Assembly: GCA_902547175.1 (NCBI GenBank)
Contig: CACCMS010000010.1
Location: 1 to 31,269 of the forward strand
Reading direction: 5' to 3'
Origin: Rhodospirillaceae bacterium
GTDB taxonomy: Bacteria; Pseudomonadota; Alphaproteobacteria; TMED109; TMED131
Length of the DNA: 31,269 bases
Shown here: positions 1 to 8,043 of the stretch, one piece after another
Layout: every line of letters begins with the position of its first letter
Numbering within the stretch: position 1 is the stretch's first letter
Position numbers and translations under genes: made by a program
The notes under the pieces: model-generated
Database searches by the model: none
What the model saw: the letters and a program-made list of their open reading frames with translations, nothing else
Told to the model about the DNA's origin: nothing

Positions 1-2017
1 TTTTTTCATTGCTCTCATTATTGAGATAAATTTTAATAAATTCTAAATACCAGTCACAAAATATATTTTTAGTAAATTTATATATATCCTTAGTAGCCTC
101 ATTAAATCTATAGTTTTCAATATTAGACGTAATACTATTTGTATAATCGTTAAATAACTTTAAAATCCATAAATTTACTTTATTATCAAAATCATTACTT
201 TTTATTTTTGCAATCTCAAAACACTTATTTTGGTTTAGAAAGTTATATGCATTTCTAATCTTAGTTATAAAATTTCTATTTATTTTTACATTTTCTTCAG
301 AAAGTTTTATGTCTCTTCCTTGGGCGGCCATTAAAGATAATGTATACCTTAATGCATCAGCTCCAAACTTATCGATGATATCTAAAGGGTCTATAACATT
401 GCCTTTTGACTTTGACATTTTATTTCCATGCTGATCTCTAACTAAAGCATGAATATAAACATTTTTAAAAGGTACTTTATTAGTAAAGTTAACAGATTGC
501 ATCATCATTCTGGCCACCCAAAAAAATATTATATCAAAACCTGTAACTAAAACATTTGTTGGGAAATATTTTTTAAAGAAAACATTTTCCGTATCTGGCC
601 ATCCTAGTGTAGACATAGGCCATAATGCAGATGAAAACCAAGTATCAAGAACATCTGTTTCTTGTTTTAATAGTTTTTTTTCCTTATAAAAGTCCATTGC
701 TAATTGATAAGCTTGCTCTTCACTATTAGCAGCAAATGCTTTGCCATCTGGACAATACCATATGGGTATTCTATGTCCCCACCAAATTTGTCTTGAAATA
801 CACCAAGGCTCTATTTCATTTAACCATAAAAAAAATGTTTTATTCCAAGAAGATGGATGAAATTTTGTTTCATTGTTTTGAACAAATTTTAATACTTTTT
901 CTGCCAATGGTTTTACATTCATAAACCATTGATCAGTTAAATAAGGCTCTATAATACTTGAGGATCTATCTCCATAAGGGACTGTATGATTAATTTTTTC
1001 TATTTTAATAAAATTTCCATATTGTTTCAAATCTTGTATTATAGCATTTCTTGCTTTTATTCTGTCCATCCCCTGAAATTTAATAGGAACGTTTTTATTT
1101 AATTTTCCAAATTTATCAAATACTATCTTTAATTCTAGGTTATTTTTCTTTCCTATTTTATAATCATTAAAATCATGCGCAGGTGTAATTTTTAAAACAC
1201 CACTGCCCTTTTCTATATCAACATGATCGTCAGATATAATAGGTATAGTCTCATTACACAGTGGCAAATGTACTTTTTTACCAATTAGACTCTTGTACCT
1301 TAAATCATTGGGGTTTACAGCTAAACATTGATCTCCAAATAGCGTCTCAGGCCTTGTTGTTGCTACTTCAAGATATTTTGAACTATCTACAATAAAATAC
1401 TTTAAATAATAAAAGTCTCCTTCCTTTTCTACTTGTTCTACTTCTAAGTCAGAAATAGCAGTTTGCAAACTAATATCCCAGTTAACAAGCCTTTTATCTT
1501 TGTATATTAACCCTTTTTTAAATAATTCAATGAAAGTATAATTTACAGCATTAGACATATCTTTATCTAAAGTGAATCTTTGCCTTTTCCAATCTGGTGA
1601 AGCCCCTAACCTTTTTATTTGATTAATAATTCTATCTCCCGATTTTTTTTTCCATTCCCAGACTTTTTTTATAAAATTTTCTTTTCCTATATCATCTTTA
1701 CTTAAATTTCTTTCACTTTTAATATTAGATTCTACTATTTTTTGCGTTGCAATTCCTGCATGGTCCGTACCAGGCTGCCACAAAACATCTTTTTTATTCA
1801 TTCTCCAGTATCTCGCTAAGATATCTTGAAGTGTCATATTCAAGGCGTGTCCTATATGAAGTGTTCCTGTTACATTAGGAGGAGGCATCATTATAGAAAA
1901 TTTTTTCTTTTTCTCATTAGGTTTTGCTTCAAATAACTTCTTATCTAACCATTGTTGGTACAAATTTTTCTCTAACTCTAGATGATCCACATCTTTTTCA
2001 AACAGTTTTAATACCAT
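1..2017 (-). CDS. valS: Valyl-tRNA synthetase, C-terminal part missing (off left edge)
   Basis: Class I aminoacyl-tRNA synthetase that charges tRNA-Val in the cytoplasm. About 672 codons are present and the frame is still open at base 1; family members usually have about 850 to 950 residues, so the tRNA-binding end lies outside the window. The translation from the ATG at 2017 shows the HIGH signature in PPPNVTGTLHIGHA near the N-terminus and the KMSKS loop as GNKMSKSKGNVIDP near bases 400-425. Editing-domain text such as VATTRPETLFGD and PGTDHAGIATQ also matches ValS rather than IleS or LeuS. The gene starts 11 bases after the stop of the PopZ-like gene and is probably the last gene of the tolC-popZ-valS run, an order common in alphaproteobacteria. 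Identity is very secure; only the 3' end is unseen. Confidence 0.97.
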   Translation of the reverse strand, partial: MVLKLFEKDVDHLELEKNLYQQWLDKKLFEAKPNEKKKKFSIMMPPPNVTGTLHIGHALNMTLQDILARYWRMNKKDVLWQPGTDHAGIATQKIVESNIKSERNLSKDDIGKENFIKKVWEWKKKSGDRIINQIKRLGASPDWKRQRFTLDKDMSNAVNYTFIELFKKGLIYKDKRLVNWDISLQTAISDLEVEQVEKEGDFYYLKYFIVDSSKYLEVATTRPETLFGDQCLAVNPNDLRYKSLIGKKVHLPLCNETIPIISDDHVDIEKGSGVLKITPAHDFNDYKIGKKNNLELKIVFDKFGKLNKNVPIKFQGMDRIKARNAIIQDLKQYGNFIKIEKINHTVPYGDRSSSIIEPYLTDQWFMNVKPLAEKVLKFVQNNETKFHPSSWNKTFFLWLNEIEPWCISRQIWWGHRIPIWYCPDGKAFAANSEEQAYQLAMDFYKEKKLLKQETDVLDTWFSSALWPMSTLGWPDTENVFFKKYFPTNVLVTGFDIIFFWVARMMMQSVNFTNKVPFKNVYIHALVRDQHGNKMSKSKGNVIDPLDIIDKFGADALRYTLSLMAAQGRDIKLSEENVKINRNFITKIRNAYNFLNQNKCFEIAKIKSNDFDNKVNLWILKLFNDYTNSITSNIENYRFNEATKDIYKFTKNIFCDWYLEFIKIYLNNESNEK

Positions 2018-2028
2018 AATTAAAAATA

Positions 2029-2460
2029 TTATTTATGTTTTTGAGTAGCTTTAGATATTAATTTCATTTCTTGTATTACGATAGTCTTTACAAAGGATTT
2101 TAAGTTCTTACTAATCCACTTTTTAATAATTGGTTTAATCTCTCTATCTACTAATGCTTCTACAGGATCTTTTGTTTTTTTTAATGGCTTTGACATATTA
2201 TCAAAGATATTTTTTTTAGGATTAGCTGACTTATTATCATTTTTAACAATTTTATTTTGAGTAATATCATTATTTTTTTCTTGAATATCTTTATTACTTG
2301 ACTTATGGCTAATCTTAGTTTTTTGATCATACTTTTTACCTTTTGATACAATTTTATCCAATAAAATAAAATTATCATTATTCTGTGCTTCATTTTTTTG
2401 ATTGATACTATTTCTAATATGATCAAGTTCTTTGGTTATAGTAGACTTATCATTTTCCAT
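2029..2460 (-). CDS. popZ: PopZ-like DUF2497 protein
   Basis: 143-residue protein, probably the polar organising protein that self-assembles at the cell pole and tethers chromosome-partition and cell-cycle proteins in alphaproteobacteria. The call rests on the C-terminal 55 residues, which form two predicted helices (DPVEALVDREIKPIIKKW followed by a basic helix) in the pattern of the DUF2497 oligomerisation domain, and on position: DUF2497 genes commonly sit between tolC and valS in alphaproteobacteria. The first ~90 residues are low complexity, rich in Lys, Asn and Asp, with almost no proline. This is unlike the acidic proline-rich linker of Caulobacter PopZ. The ATG start lies 23 bases after the tolC stop. 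The family call is fairly safe; a pole-organising role in this organism is inference. Confidence 0.7.
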   Translation of the reverse strand: MENDKSTITKELDHIRNSINQKNEAQNNDNFILLDKIVSKGKKYDQKTKISHKSSNKDIQEKNNDITQNKIVKNDNKSANPKKNIFDNMSKPLKKTKDPVEALVDREIKPIIKKWISKNLKSFVKTIVIQEMKLISKATQKHK

Positions 2461-2483
2461 AATTTAATATATCTTAAATTTCA

Positions 2484-3842
2484 TTAGTCTTCAAACCCTA
2501 ACCACATATTTTTAACAGCTAAATAATTTTTATCCAAATCGTAAACATCCACATCTAGATTTAAGTCAGTGGATGATAATTTACCTATATAAGCCATTAT
2601 GTTAAAAATAGTTACAAATTTATCTCTTTTTACTTTAATGACCCCTACTTTTTCTTCCAATAGTTCTTGTTCTGCATCTAAAACATCTAATAATGTTCTA
2701 GAACCTACTTCATATTCTTTTTTAACCCCTTCTACTGCCATTTCATTAGCCTTTATAGTAGAATTAATAGAAACTATTTGAGCCTCTAAACTATTAAGCT
2801 CTATCCATAAAATCTCTACTTCTTTGAGTGCTTTTCTAATATTATAATCCAGAATTTTTGAACTTTGCATTGCTTCCTTCTTTTTTTGTCTTACATTAGA
2901 ATAATTATATCCACCTGAATATAGTGGCAGTTTAAAATTAAACTCCACCTTATAGTTTTCATATTCATCAAAAAAAGTATTTGGTGCCCAGGCATTTTGA
3001 GCTGATAAATTTAAATCTAAAGTAGGAAGTAATTCGGATGCTGCTGATGAAATTTTTACAAATGATAACTTTTTTCTGAAGCCGCTCGCAATAATTTTTG
3101 GATTGCTTTGTAAAGTTTCTTTAGTAATATCTCTTAAATTATTAGGAATGGCTATTTTTATTATGGGAAAATCCAATTTGTTAGGAGCCTCTATTCCTAT
3201 TAAAGAAAAATACTTTGATCTTTCTTTTTCTATGTCGCCTCTTGATTTTATTTCATCTGATCTAGCTCTAAGGTATCTAGCTTTTGCTAATGACAAATCT
3301 GTAGAAGTAGCTTCTCCTAATTTAAATCTATCATTAGTGGCTTGATAATGTTTTTGTAATAATAATAAGTTATTTTTTGCTAATTTATTTATTTCAGTAC
3401 TAGCTAATAGAGCAAGATAAATTATTGATGCTTCTAAAAGAATTTCTTGCTCTTGATTTCTTAAGTCAGCTCTTTGGGCAAAAATAGAATTATCAGCAAT
3501 ATTTATTAGACTATTATTTCTTCCAAAATCGTACAAGTTCTGTTGGATTTCTAAAGTTATTGATTTTGGATTATTATTTCTTTTGCTTTCTAAACCGGAA
3601 GTATTAATTGTAGTTGTTTCATCACTACCTACACTTCCATAAAAATTAACCTGTGGTCTATTTTCACTAAGGGCTTTGGCTAATTCTTCATTGATTGCTT
3701 CTAATTTAAATCTATGACTTTTTAATAAAGGACTAGTATTATATGCCTTAGCAAGAGTATCATATAAAGTCTGAGAGTAACAAAAACTGCTAAAAACAAA
3801 TAAAAGAGTTATTTTATATAAAATTAAAAATATCCTGTTCAT
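2484..3842 (-). CDS. tolC: TolC-family outer membrane efflux channel
   Basis: Outer-membrane channel of tripartite efflux and type I secretion systems. The 452 residues begin with a Sec signal peptide (hydrophobic stretch about 5-20, likely cleavage after the CYS near residue 23). The mature part shows the typical duplicated OEP pattern: long helices rich in Leu, Glu, Lys and Ala, with the repeated feature L-x3-NNLL-x3-HYQATNDRFKLGEAT in the first half and VKKEYEVGSRTLLDVLDAEQ in the second, the hallmark helix ends of TolC. Length matches the family (about 430 to 490). It follows the Pcm-like gene by 15 bases and precedes the PopZ-like gene by 23, so the three are probably cotranscribed. The exporter it serves cannot be told from here, although an RND protein and an MFS pump are encoded further along the window. 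Confidence 0.93.
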   Translation of the reverse strand: MNRIFLILYKITLLFVFSSFCYSQTLYDTLAKAYNTSPLLKSHRFKLEAINEELAKALSENRPQVNFYGSVGSDETTTINTSGLESKRNNNPKSITLEIQQNLYDFGRNNSLINIADNSIFAQRADLRNQEQEILLEASIIYLALLASTEINKLAKNNLLLLQKHYQATNDRFKLGEATSTDLSLAKARYLRARSDEIKSRGDIEKERSKYFSLIGIEAPNKLDFPIIKIAIPNNLRDITKETLQSNPKIIASGFRKKLSFVKISSAASELLPTLDLNLSAQNAWAPNTFFDEYENYKVEFNFKLPLYSGGYNYSNVRQKKKEAMQSSKILDYNIRKALKEVEILWIELNSLEAQIVSINSTIKANEMAVEGVKKEYEVGSRTLLDVLDAEQELLEEKVGVIKVKRDKFVTIFNIMAYIGKLSSTDLNLDVDVYDLDKNYLAVKNMWLGFED

Positions 3843-3857
3843 GATTATAAAATATAC

Positions 3858-4523
3858 CTAAATAAAATTAAAATCATTAACATTATGAACAGCACTAGCA
3901 AAAGGAATATTAATATCAAACAAAGATTCTTTAAAAAAACCATTTTTTGATTTGTGTATAACACTCAGTTTGCTTTCTCTAACTTCATTGTTATGTTTCT
4001 CACAGAAAAATATCTTTCCTTTATTTACTAATTGATCTATTAATTCATTATTTATATTAAAACTTAAATCTATGTTTACAATTACATCATATAGTCCTAG
4101 TTTTTTATAACCACCACTGTGATTGCTATTAATAAAAACTAGATTTTCAATATTCAAATTTCTGACATTACGCTCACCTAGATTAAATAATTTAGTATCT
4201 TCTTCGATGGCAATAACAGTCTCAACCATTCCTGAAAGTATTGCTGCTTCATATCCATAATTTGCCCCAATTAACAGCACTACTTCTTTTCCAGAAAAGT
4301 TTCCTTCCTGAAATATCTTTGCTGAATTTAGTGGAGAGGGCAAATATCTTTTTTGAGAAACCTTAATATTTAAATCACTATATGCTATAGGTTTATGTAA
4401 GTCAGGCAAAAAACTTTCTCTTGCTAAAGTTTCATATATTTTTAGTATTTTATCATTCTTTATAGACGCAGGTAAAAATTGGCCTAAGATCATATTTTTT
4501 CTCATTTGGGAAAAATTGGTCAT
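3858..4523 (-). CDS. Pcm-like (protein-L-isoaspartate O-methyltransferase family) protein
   Basis: 221 residues related to the short alphaproteobacterial Pcm paralogue usually found directly upstream of tolC. The N-terminal pattern (FSQMRKNMILGQFLP, then ARESFLP and AYSD) matches that group. The Rossmann SAM-binding motif I is present but altered: VLLIGANYGYEAA at about residues 83-94, where the usual form is G-x-G-x-GY, so the middle glycine is Asn. The acidic residue closing strand 2 is kept (IAIEED). The C-terminal half is divergent and the isoaspartyl-binding sequences of true Pcm are not evident, so repair of isoaspartate should not be assumed; an outer-membrane or secretion-related methyltransferase, or a non-catalytic relative, is equally possible. 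It lies 15 bases upstream of tolC and 43 bases downstream of the small membrane protein. Confidence 0.75.
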   Translation of the reverse strand: MTNFSQMRKNMILGQFLPASIKNDKILKIYETLARESFLPDLHKPIAYSDLNIKVSQKRYLPSPLNSAKIFQEGNFSGKEVVLLIGANYGYEAAILSGMVETVIAIEEDTKLFNLGERNVRNLNIENLVFINSNHSGGYKKLGLYDVIVNIDLSFNINNELIDQLVNKGKIFFCEKHNNEVRESKLSVIHKSKNGFFKESLFDINIPFASAVHNVNDFNFI

Positions 4524-4566
4524 TATTATAATAATAATTAATTTAAAAAAAATAAAAAGACTAAAA

Positions 4567-5061
4567 TTATGCTTTTAGTTTAAAATAAATAATTTCATAT
4601 ACTATGTTAGATAAGAATACTGCTACTGCTAATAAAAGCACTATACCTAAGTAATATATAAAAGTTTTAAAATAATCTTTTCTTTTTTTTACGACTGCAT
4701 TTCCATCTTTAGGTACTAAAGGACATGTATGTGGTAATTGTTTTTCAATCTTTTTAATAGTTTTTCCTGAAACTTCATTTTTTTCGGTTATCTCATTAAT
4801 TAATTTTTCTAAAATTTTTGTATTTCGATGAAAACTTGTAAGTATTTTAGTAGAATCATATGCATAATTATAGAATGTTTCTTCAAGTTTAGCCAATCTG
4901 TTATCCATAGATCTGACATCATTAAAAATGCCTGTTGCTTTTGGATTTTCATTTGAATTTACATTAGCTGGCTTAAGTTCTTTTTTATCTTCGCCATTTT
5001 TTTTTTCAAAAAGTGAGCTTCTTAATTCATTAATTTGTTTTTTTAATCTTATTTCAGACAT
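4567..5061 (-). CDS. Small tail-anchored membrane protein, unknown function
   Basis: I do not recognise a family. The 164-residue product starts with a charged helix (residues 1-20), has a polar Lys/Asn/Glu-rich linker, then a likely coiled-coil segment around residues 48-108 with heptad-like spacing (LAKLEETF, ILEKLINEI). It ends in one strong transmembrane helix at about residues 134-157 followed by a short tail. No signal peptide is visible, so a tail-anchored protein with a cytoplasmic coiled coil is the natural reading. A short HTCPLVPKDG segment just before the membrane helix is the only Cys/Pro-rich piece. The gene lies between the OYE-type oxidoreductase (45 bases upstream) and the Pcm-like gene (43 bases downstream), on the same strand. 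Coding status is supported by the long ATG-initiated frame in a gapless gene run. Confidence 0.65.
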   Translation of the reverse strand: MSEIRLKKQINELRSSLFEKKNGEDKKELKPANVNSNENPKATGIFNDVRSMDNRLAKLEETFYNYAYDSTKILTSFHRNTKILEKLINEITEKNEVSGKTIKKIEKQLPHTCPLVPKDGNAVVKKRKDYFKTFIYYLGIVLLLAVAVFLSNIVYEIIYFKLKA

Positions 5062-5106
5062 CTTACACCACCATTTTGATTGCTAAATACATGCCAAATG
5101 AACAAA

Positions 5107-6270
5107 TTATTTAACATTATTAAATTTTTCTATTTTTGATCTCCTATTAACTCCCCACCTATATTGTTCAGGCCATAAATTATAATCAGGATCAACTCCT
5201 AACACTTGGGCAGCATGTAATAACCAAAATGGATTATACATTAACTCTCTTCCCATAGCAATTAAGTCTGCTTGCTCCTCTATTAAGATATTTTCTGCTT
5301 GTTTAGGATCTACTATAACACCAACAGCCATTGTCTTAATTGCACTATTTTTTTTAATTTCATGAGCGTAAGGAACTTGAAAACCTAGCCCTCTATCAAG
5401 ATTGCTTTTAAGTACACTACCATCATCATTTGCAGCAAATCTAGGTCTTCCTGCTATTCCACCTGAAGAACAATCAATTACATCAATGCCAACTTCGGCA
5501 AGAATTTTAGATAAAGAAATAGAGTCATTTAATTCCCATCCATTTTTCTGTCCGTCTACAGCTGATATTCTACAAAATAATGGAACTGTATCAGAAATAT
5601 TATTTCTTATGGAAATAGCAACATCTTTCAATATTTTAGCTCTTCCCTCTAAAGTACCCCCGTATTCGTCATTTCTTTTATTTGAAATAGGAGAAAGAAA
5701 ACTATGAAGTAAATAACCATGAGCTGCATGAATTTCTAATACTTGAAACCCTGCCTCAATTGCCAGCTTTGCACTTTTGACATATGATAAAACTAAATCA
5801 TCTATTTCTTTCTTTTCAAGAGCTCTAGGAACTTGCCATCCTTCAGCTAAAGCAATAGATGAAGGCGCTACTGTTTTCCAAGCATAAAAACCTTTTTTTT
5901 CATCTTCTTTATCCAAAGGCAATCCTCCCTTCCATGGCTCTTTTGCTGATGCTTTTCTACCTGCGTGAGCTAATTGGAATGCAGGTACAGATCCCATTTT
6001 TTTAATGAAGTTTACTATAGGTTTAAATGCATTTTTTTGATTTTCATTCCATAAGCCCAAGCAATAAGGTGTGATTTTACCATCTTCTCTGACAGCTGTT
6101 GCTTCTGCAAAAATACAACCTATTTTAGCTCTAGCAAAAGTGCTTAAATGAGAAAAATGCCATTCATTGGCAATACCATCTTTTGCAGAATACATACATA
6201 ATGGTGATAAGACCAATCTATTTGGAAATTCTATTCCTCTTATTTTTAATTTAGAAAATAATTTAGACAC
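5107..6270 (-). CDS. NADH:flavin oxidoreductase, OYE family (YqjM/XenA class)
   Basis: Cytoplasmic FMN-dependent ene-reductase that uses NAD(P)H to reduce activated C=C bonds of unsaturated carbonyls and similar electrophiles. The 387 residues form one TIM barrel. Visible marks of the thermophilic-like YqjM/NamA class are SPLCMYSAKDG (redox-tuning Cys at residue 25), QLAHAGRKA (about 99-107), EIHAAHGYLLHSFLSP with the His-His substrate pair (181 and 184), the NKRNDEYGG loop, and the C-terminal phosphate-binding ADLIAMGRE. YqjM has about 340 residues and XenA about 360, so this copy is slightly long. The start is a GTG (rc of 6268-6270); I see no in-frame ATG that would keep the conserved N-terminus. 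It is divergent from tRNA-Cys. The natural substrate is unknown; defence against reactive electrophiles is the usual suggestion. Confidence 0.92.
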   Translation of the reverse strand: MSKLFSKLKIRGIEFPNRLVLSPLCMYSAKDGIANEWHFSHLSTFARAKIGCIFAEATAVREDGKITPYCLGLWNENQKNAFKPIVNFIKKMGSVPAFQLAHAGRKASAKEPWKGGLPLDKEDEKKGFYAWKTVAPSSIALAEGWQVPRALEKKEIDDLVLSYVKSAKLAIEAGFQVLEIHAAHGYLLHSFLSPISNKRNDEYGGTLEGRAKILKDVAISIRNNISDTVPLFCRISAVDGQKNGWELNDSISLSKILAEVGIDVIDCSSGGIAGRPRFAANDDGSVLKSNLDRGLGFQVPYAHEIKKNSAIKTMAVGVIVDPKQAENILIEEQADLIAMGRELMYNPFWLLHAAQVLGVDPDYNLWPEQYRWGVNRRSKIEKFNNVK

Positions 6271-6323
6271 AATTATTTATAACATAATTAAAAAAATAAT
6301 CTTTTTTTTTTTAGATTATATTT

Positions 6324-6362
6324 ATGACATTTAGATTAACATTGAAACTATAATTCTATAAT
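6324..6362 (+). promoter_or_regulatory. Probable sigma-70-type promoter for tRNA-Cys
   Basis: Two perfect TATAAT hexamers lie at 6349-6354 and 6357-6362, in the 110-base gap between the OYE gene and tRNA-Cys. An ATGACA hexamer (5 of 6 matches to the -35 consensus) sits at 6324-6329, 19 bases before the first TATAAT. Initiation would fall about 12 to 20 bases upstream of the mature tRNA 5' end. A T11 run at 6302-6312 could act as an A-tract element for either direction. AT-rich sequence makes chance hexamers common, so this is a moderate call. Confidence 0.5.
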
Positions 6363-6380
6363 GCTAACTTATTTCTTTAT

Positions 6381-6454
6381 GGCTCGGTGGCAGAGTGGTT
6401 ATGCAGCGGATTGCAAATCCGTCTACGGCGGTTCGATTCCGTTCCGAGCCTCCA
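6381..6454 (+). tRNA. tRNA-Cys (anticodon GCA), CCA encoded
   Basis: A 74-base cloverleaf can be folded by eye. The acceptor stem GGCTCGG (6381-6387) pairs perfectly with CCGAGCC (6444-6450), followed by discriminator T and an encoded CCA. The anticodon stem GCGGA/TCCGT closes the loop TTGCAAA, giving anticodon GCA. The T-arm contains GTTCGATTC. The U73 discriminator and GCA anticodon are the expected identity elements for cysteine. It is markedly more GC-rich than its surroundings, as expected for a tRNA in an AT-rich genome. The next gene starts only 15 bases after the CCA. Confidence 0.97.
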
Positions 6455-6469
6455 TAATTAGGGGGTTTT

Positions 6470-7648
6470 ATGAGACAACCATGTATAGTAGGTGTTTCTG
6501 ATGCTAAAATTGACGAAAGAGGTTGTGTTTCAAAAGATTCTTCTGTATTAAGTATTCAAAAATATTGTGCAATAGAAGCCCTTAATGAAGCAGGTCTAAA
6601 TATCACAGATATTGATGGTTTAGCAGTAGCTGGACTTTGGGGAATGCCTGGACCTGGAGTTATGCAACCTAATGTTCTTACCGAGTACTTAGGAATTTCT
6701 TATCCTAAATGGTTAGATGGTACAAACACTGGAGGTTCAGCTTTTATTTTTCATTTGCAACATGCCTACCAAGCTATAAAAAATAATATATGTAATAATG
6801 TTTTAATTTTATACGGAAGTATTCAAAAATCTAATAGAGAAAGAAATTTTTTAGATAGACCTGCTATTTTTAGCAGTCAGTTTGATATGGTAGCAGGACT
6901 TCCTTCTCCTGTTGGAGCTTATGCTTTAGCGGCGCAAAGACACATGTATAAATTTGGTAGTAATAAAGAGGCTTTAGCTGAAATAGCTGTAGCTGCCAGA
7001 AATTGGGCTAAATTAAACCCTAATGCTTATAAAAAAGATAATCTAACAATAGAAGATGTAATCAACTCTCAACCTATTTGTTCACCTTTAAATAAATTAG
7101 ATTGTTGTCTTGTTACTGATGGAGGTGGAGCAATTGTGTTATCTAATACTGACAGAAAAAGTGATTTTAAAAATGATCCTATTTTCATTAAAGGTTTTGG
7201 TGAGACATCCTCGCATTCTAGTATTAACTATATGGAAGATATGTCCAGGTTAGATGTCGCCATCAAAAGCAGTGAAGATGCTTATAATATGTCCAAGATG
7301 TCTCCTAGTGATATGGACTTTGCAATGATTTATGATTCTTTTACTATTACAGTCCTTATGTCTCTTGAAGCTTTAGGCTTTTGTGAAATTGGAGAAGGCA
7401 AAGATTTTGTTAAAAATGGAAATTTAGGTCCTAATGGATCATTTCCTATCAATACAAATGGTGGTGGCTTAAGTTATTGCCATCCTGGTATGTATAGTAT
7501 ATTTACATTGATAGAAGCTTGTAGGCAATTATGGGGGCAATGTGGCGAAAGGCAACTCAAGAGAAATCTTACCAACGTTCTTTGTCATGGAACAGGAGGA
7601 GTGTTATCAAGTGCTGCTACTACTATTCTTTCAAAGGAGAGTTCATAA
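6470..7648 (+). CDS. Thiolase-fold protein, SCPx/lipid-transfer (Ltp-like) family
   Basis: 392-residue thiolase-superfamily protein of the sterol-carrier/lipid-transfer branch that acts on acyl-CoA-type substrates. The reactive Cys of true thiolases is absent: the nucleophile-elbow region reads DGTNTGGSAF (about 83-92). Retained features are YDSFT at 288-292, NGGGLSYCHPG around 330-340 and the C-terminal CHGTGG at 372-377. This profile resembles Ltp2-type aldolases, which lack the Cys, use a Tyr and work as a complex with a DUF35 partner; here a DUF35 gene follows with overlapping stop and start. An acyl-CoA retro-aldolase or related C-C lyase is therefore a reasonable inference, not a demonstrated function. 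The start has a strong AGGGGG Shine-Dalgarno 4 bases upstream of the ATG. The gene follows tRNA-Cys by 15 bases with no terminator between. Confidence 0.85.
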   Translation: MRQPCIVGVSDAKIDERGCVSKDSSVLSIQKYCAIEALNEAGLNITDIDGLAVAGLWGMPGPGVMQPNVLTEYLGISYPKWLDGTNTGGSAFIFHLQHAYQAIKNNICNNVLILYGSIQKSNRERNFLDRPAIFSSQFDMVAGLPSPVGAYALAAQRHMYKFGSNKEALAEIAVAARNWAKLNPNAYKKDNLTIEDVINSQPICSPLNKLDCCLVTDGGGAIVLSNTDRKSDFKNDPIFIKGFGETSSHSSINYMEDMSRLDVAIKSSEDAYNMSKMSPSDMDFAMIYDSFTITVLMSLEALGFCEIGEGKDFVKNGNLGPNGSFPINTNGGGLSYCHPGMYSIFTLIEACRQLWGQCGERQLKRNLTNVLCHGTGGVLSSAATTILSKESS

Positions 7649-8043
7649 TGTTTAATTTAATGATAGATAAAGATTCTAAAACTTTTTGGGAAGGAGCTAA
7701 AAAAAATAAACTAATGCTTCAAAAGTCAAAAAATAATGGTAATTACTATCTTTATTCCTTAGGCCACTCTGATGTTGCTGCGGATCATGAGTTTGAATGG
7801 GTTGAAGTATCTGGAAATGGTAAGATTTATTCTTTTACAGTTTCTTATATACCTGGTGGTTCTAAATATTATTTAGACAAAACACCTTATGTTATTGGAA
7901 GTATATTACTGGAAGAGAACGTTAGAATTATGAGCAATATAATAACTGATGATATAAAAACTGTTGAAATTGGAAAAAAGGTTAAAGTATATTTTAGAAA
8001 ATTAAGTGATGAAATAGTTTTTCCTTGTTTCAAACTAATCTAA
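7648..8043 (+). CDS. DUF35 OB-fold protein lacking the zinc ribbon cysteines
   Basis: 131 residues. I start the gene at the ATG at 7648, which shares one base with the thiolase stop (TAATG) and has AAGGAG upstream; a longer frame from 7531 would lie inside the thiolase gene. The sequence matches the DUF35 layout: an N-terminal helix (FWEGAKKNKLMLQ), a region that normally carries two Cys-x2-Cys pairs, then an OB fold beginning FEWVEVSGNGKIYSFTVSY. In this protein all four zinc-ligand Cys are missing; that stretch reads KSKNNGNYYLYSLG. DUF35 proteins partner with thiolase-like enzymes and may hold acyl-CoA substrates, so this protein probably forms a complex with the upstream product. The stop abuts the stop of the convergent gene with no spacer. 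Confidence 0.82.
   Translation: MFNLMIDKDSKTFWEGAKKNKLMLQKSKNNGNYYLYSLGHSDVAADHEFEWVEVSGNGKIYSFTVSYIPGGSKYYLDKTPYVIGSILLEENVRIMSNIITDDIKTVEIGKKVKVYFRKLSDEIVFPCFKLI

Noticed and set aside
736..924. 62-residue plus-strand frame near the left end
   Set aside because: It lies antisense inside valS, which has clear HIGH and KMSKS motifs; the plus frame shows no signal or motif.
6302..6312. T11 run as a terminator U-tract for an upstream plus-strand gene
   Set aside because: There is no preceding hairpin and no plus-strand gene ends here; it lies in a divergent promoter gap.
7531..7647. Upstream extension of the DUF35 gene
   Set aside because: It overlaps the end of the thiolase gene out of frame and reads as low-quality Arg/Ser/Tyr sequence; the ATG at 7648 has a Shine-Dalgarno and starts at the family's usual N-terminal helix.
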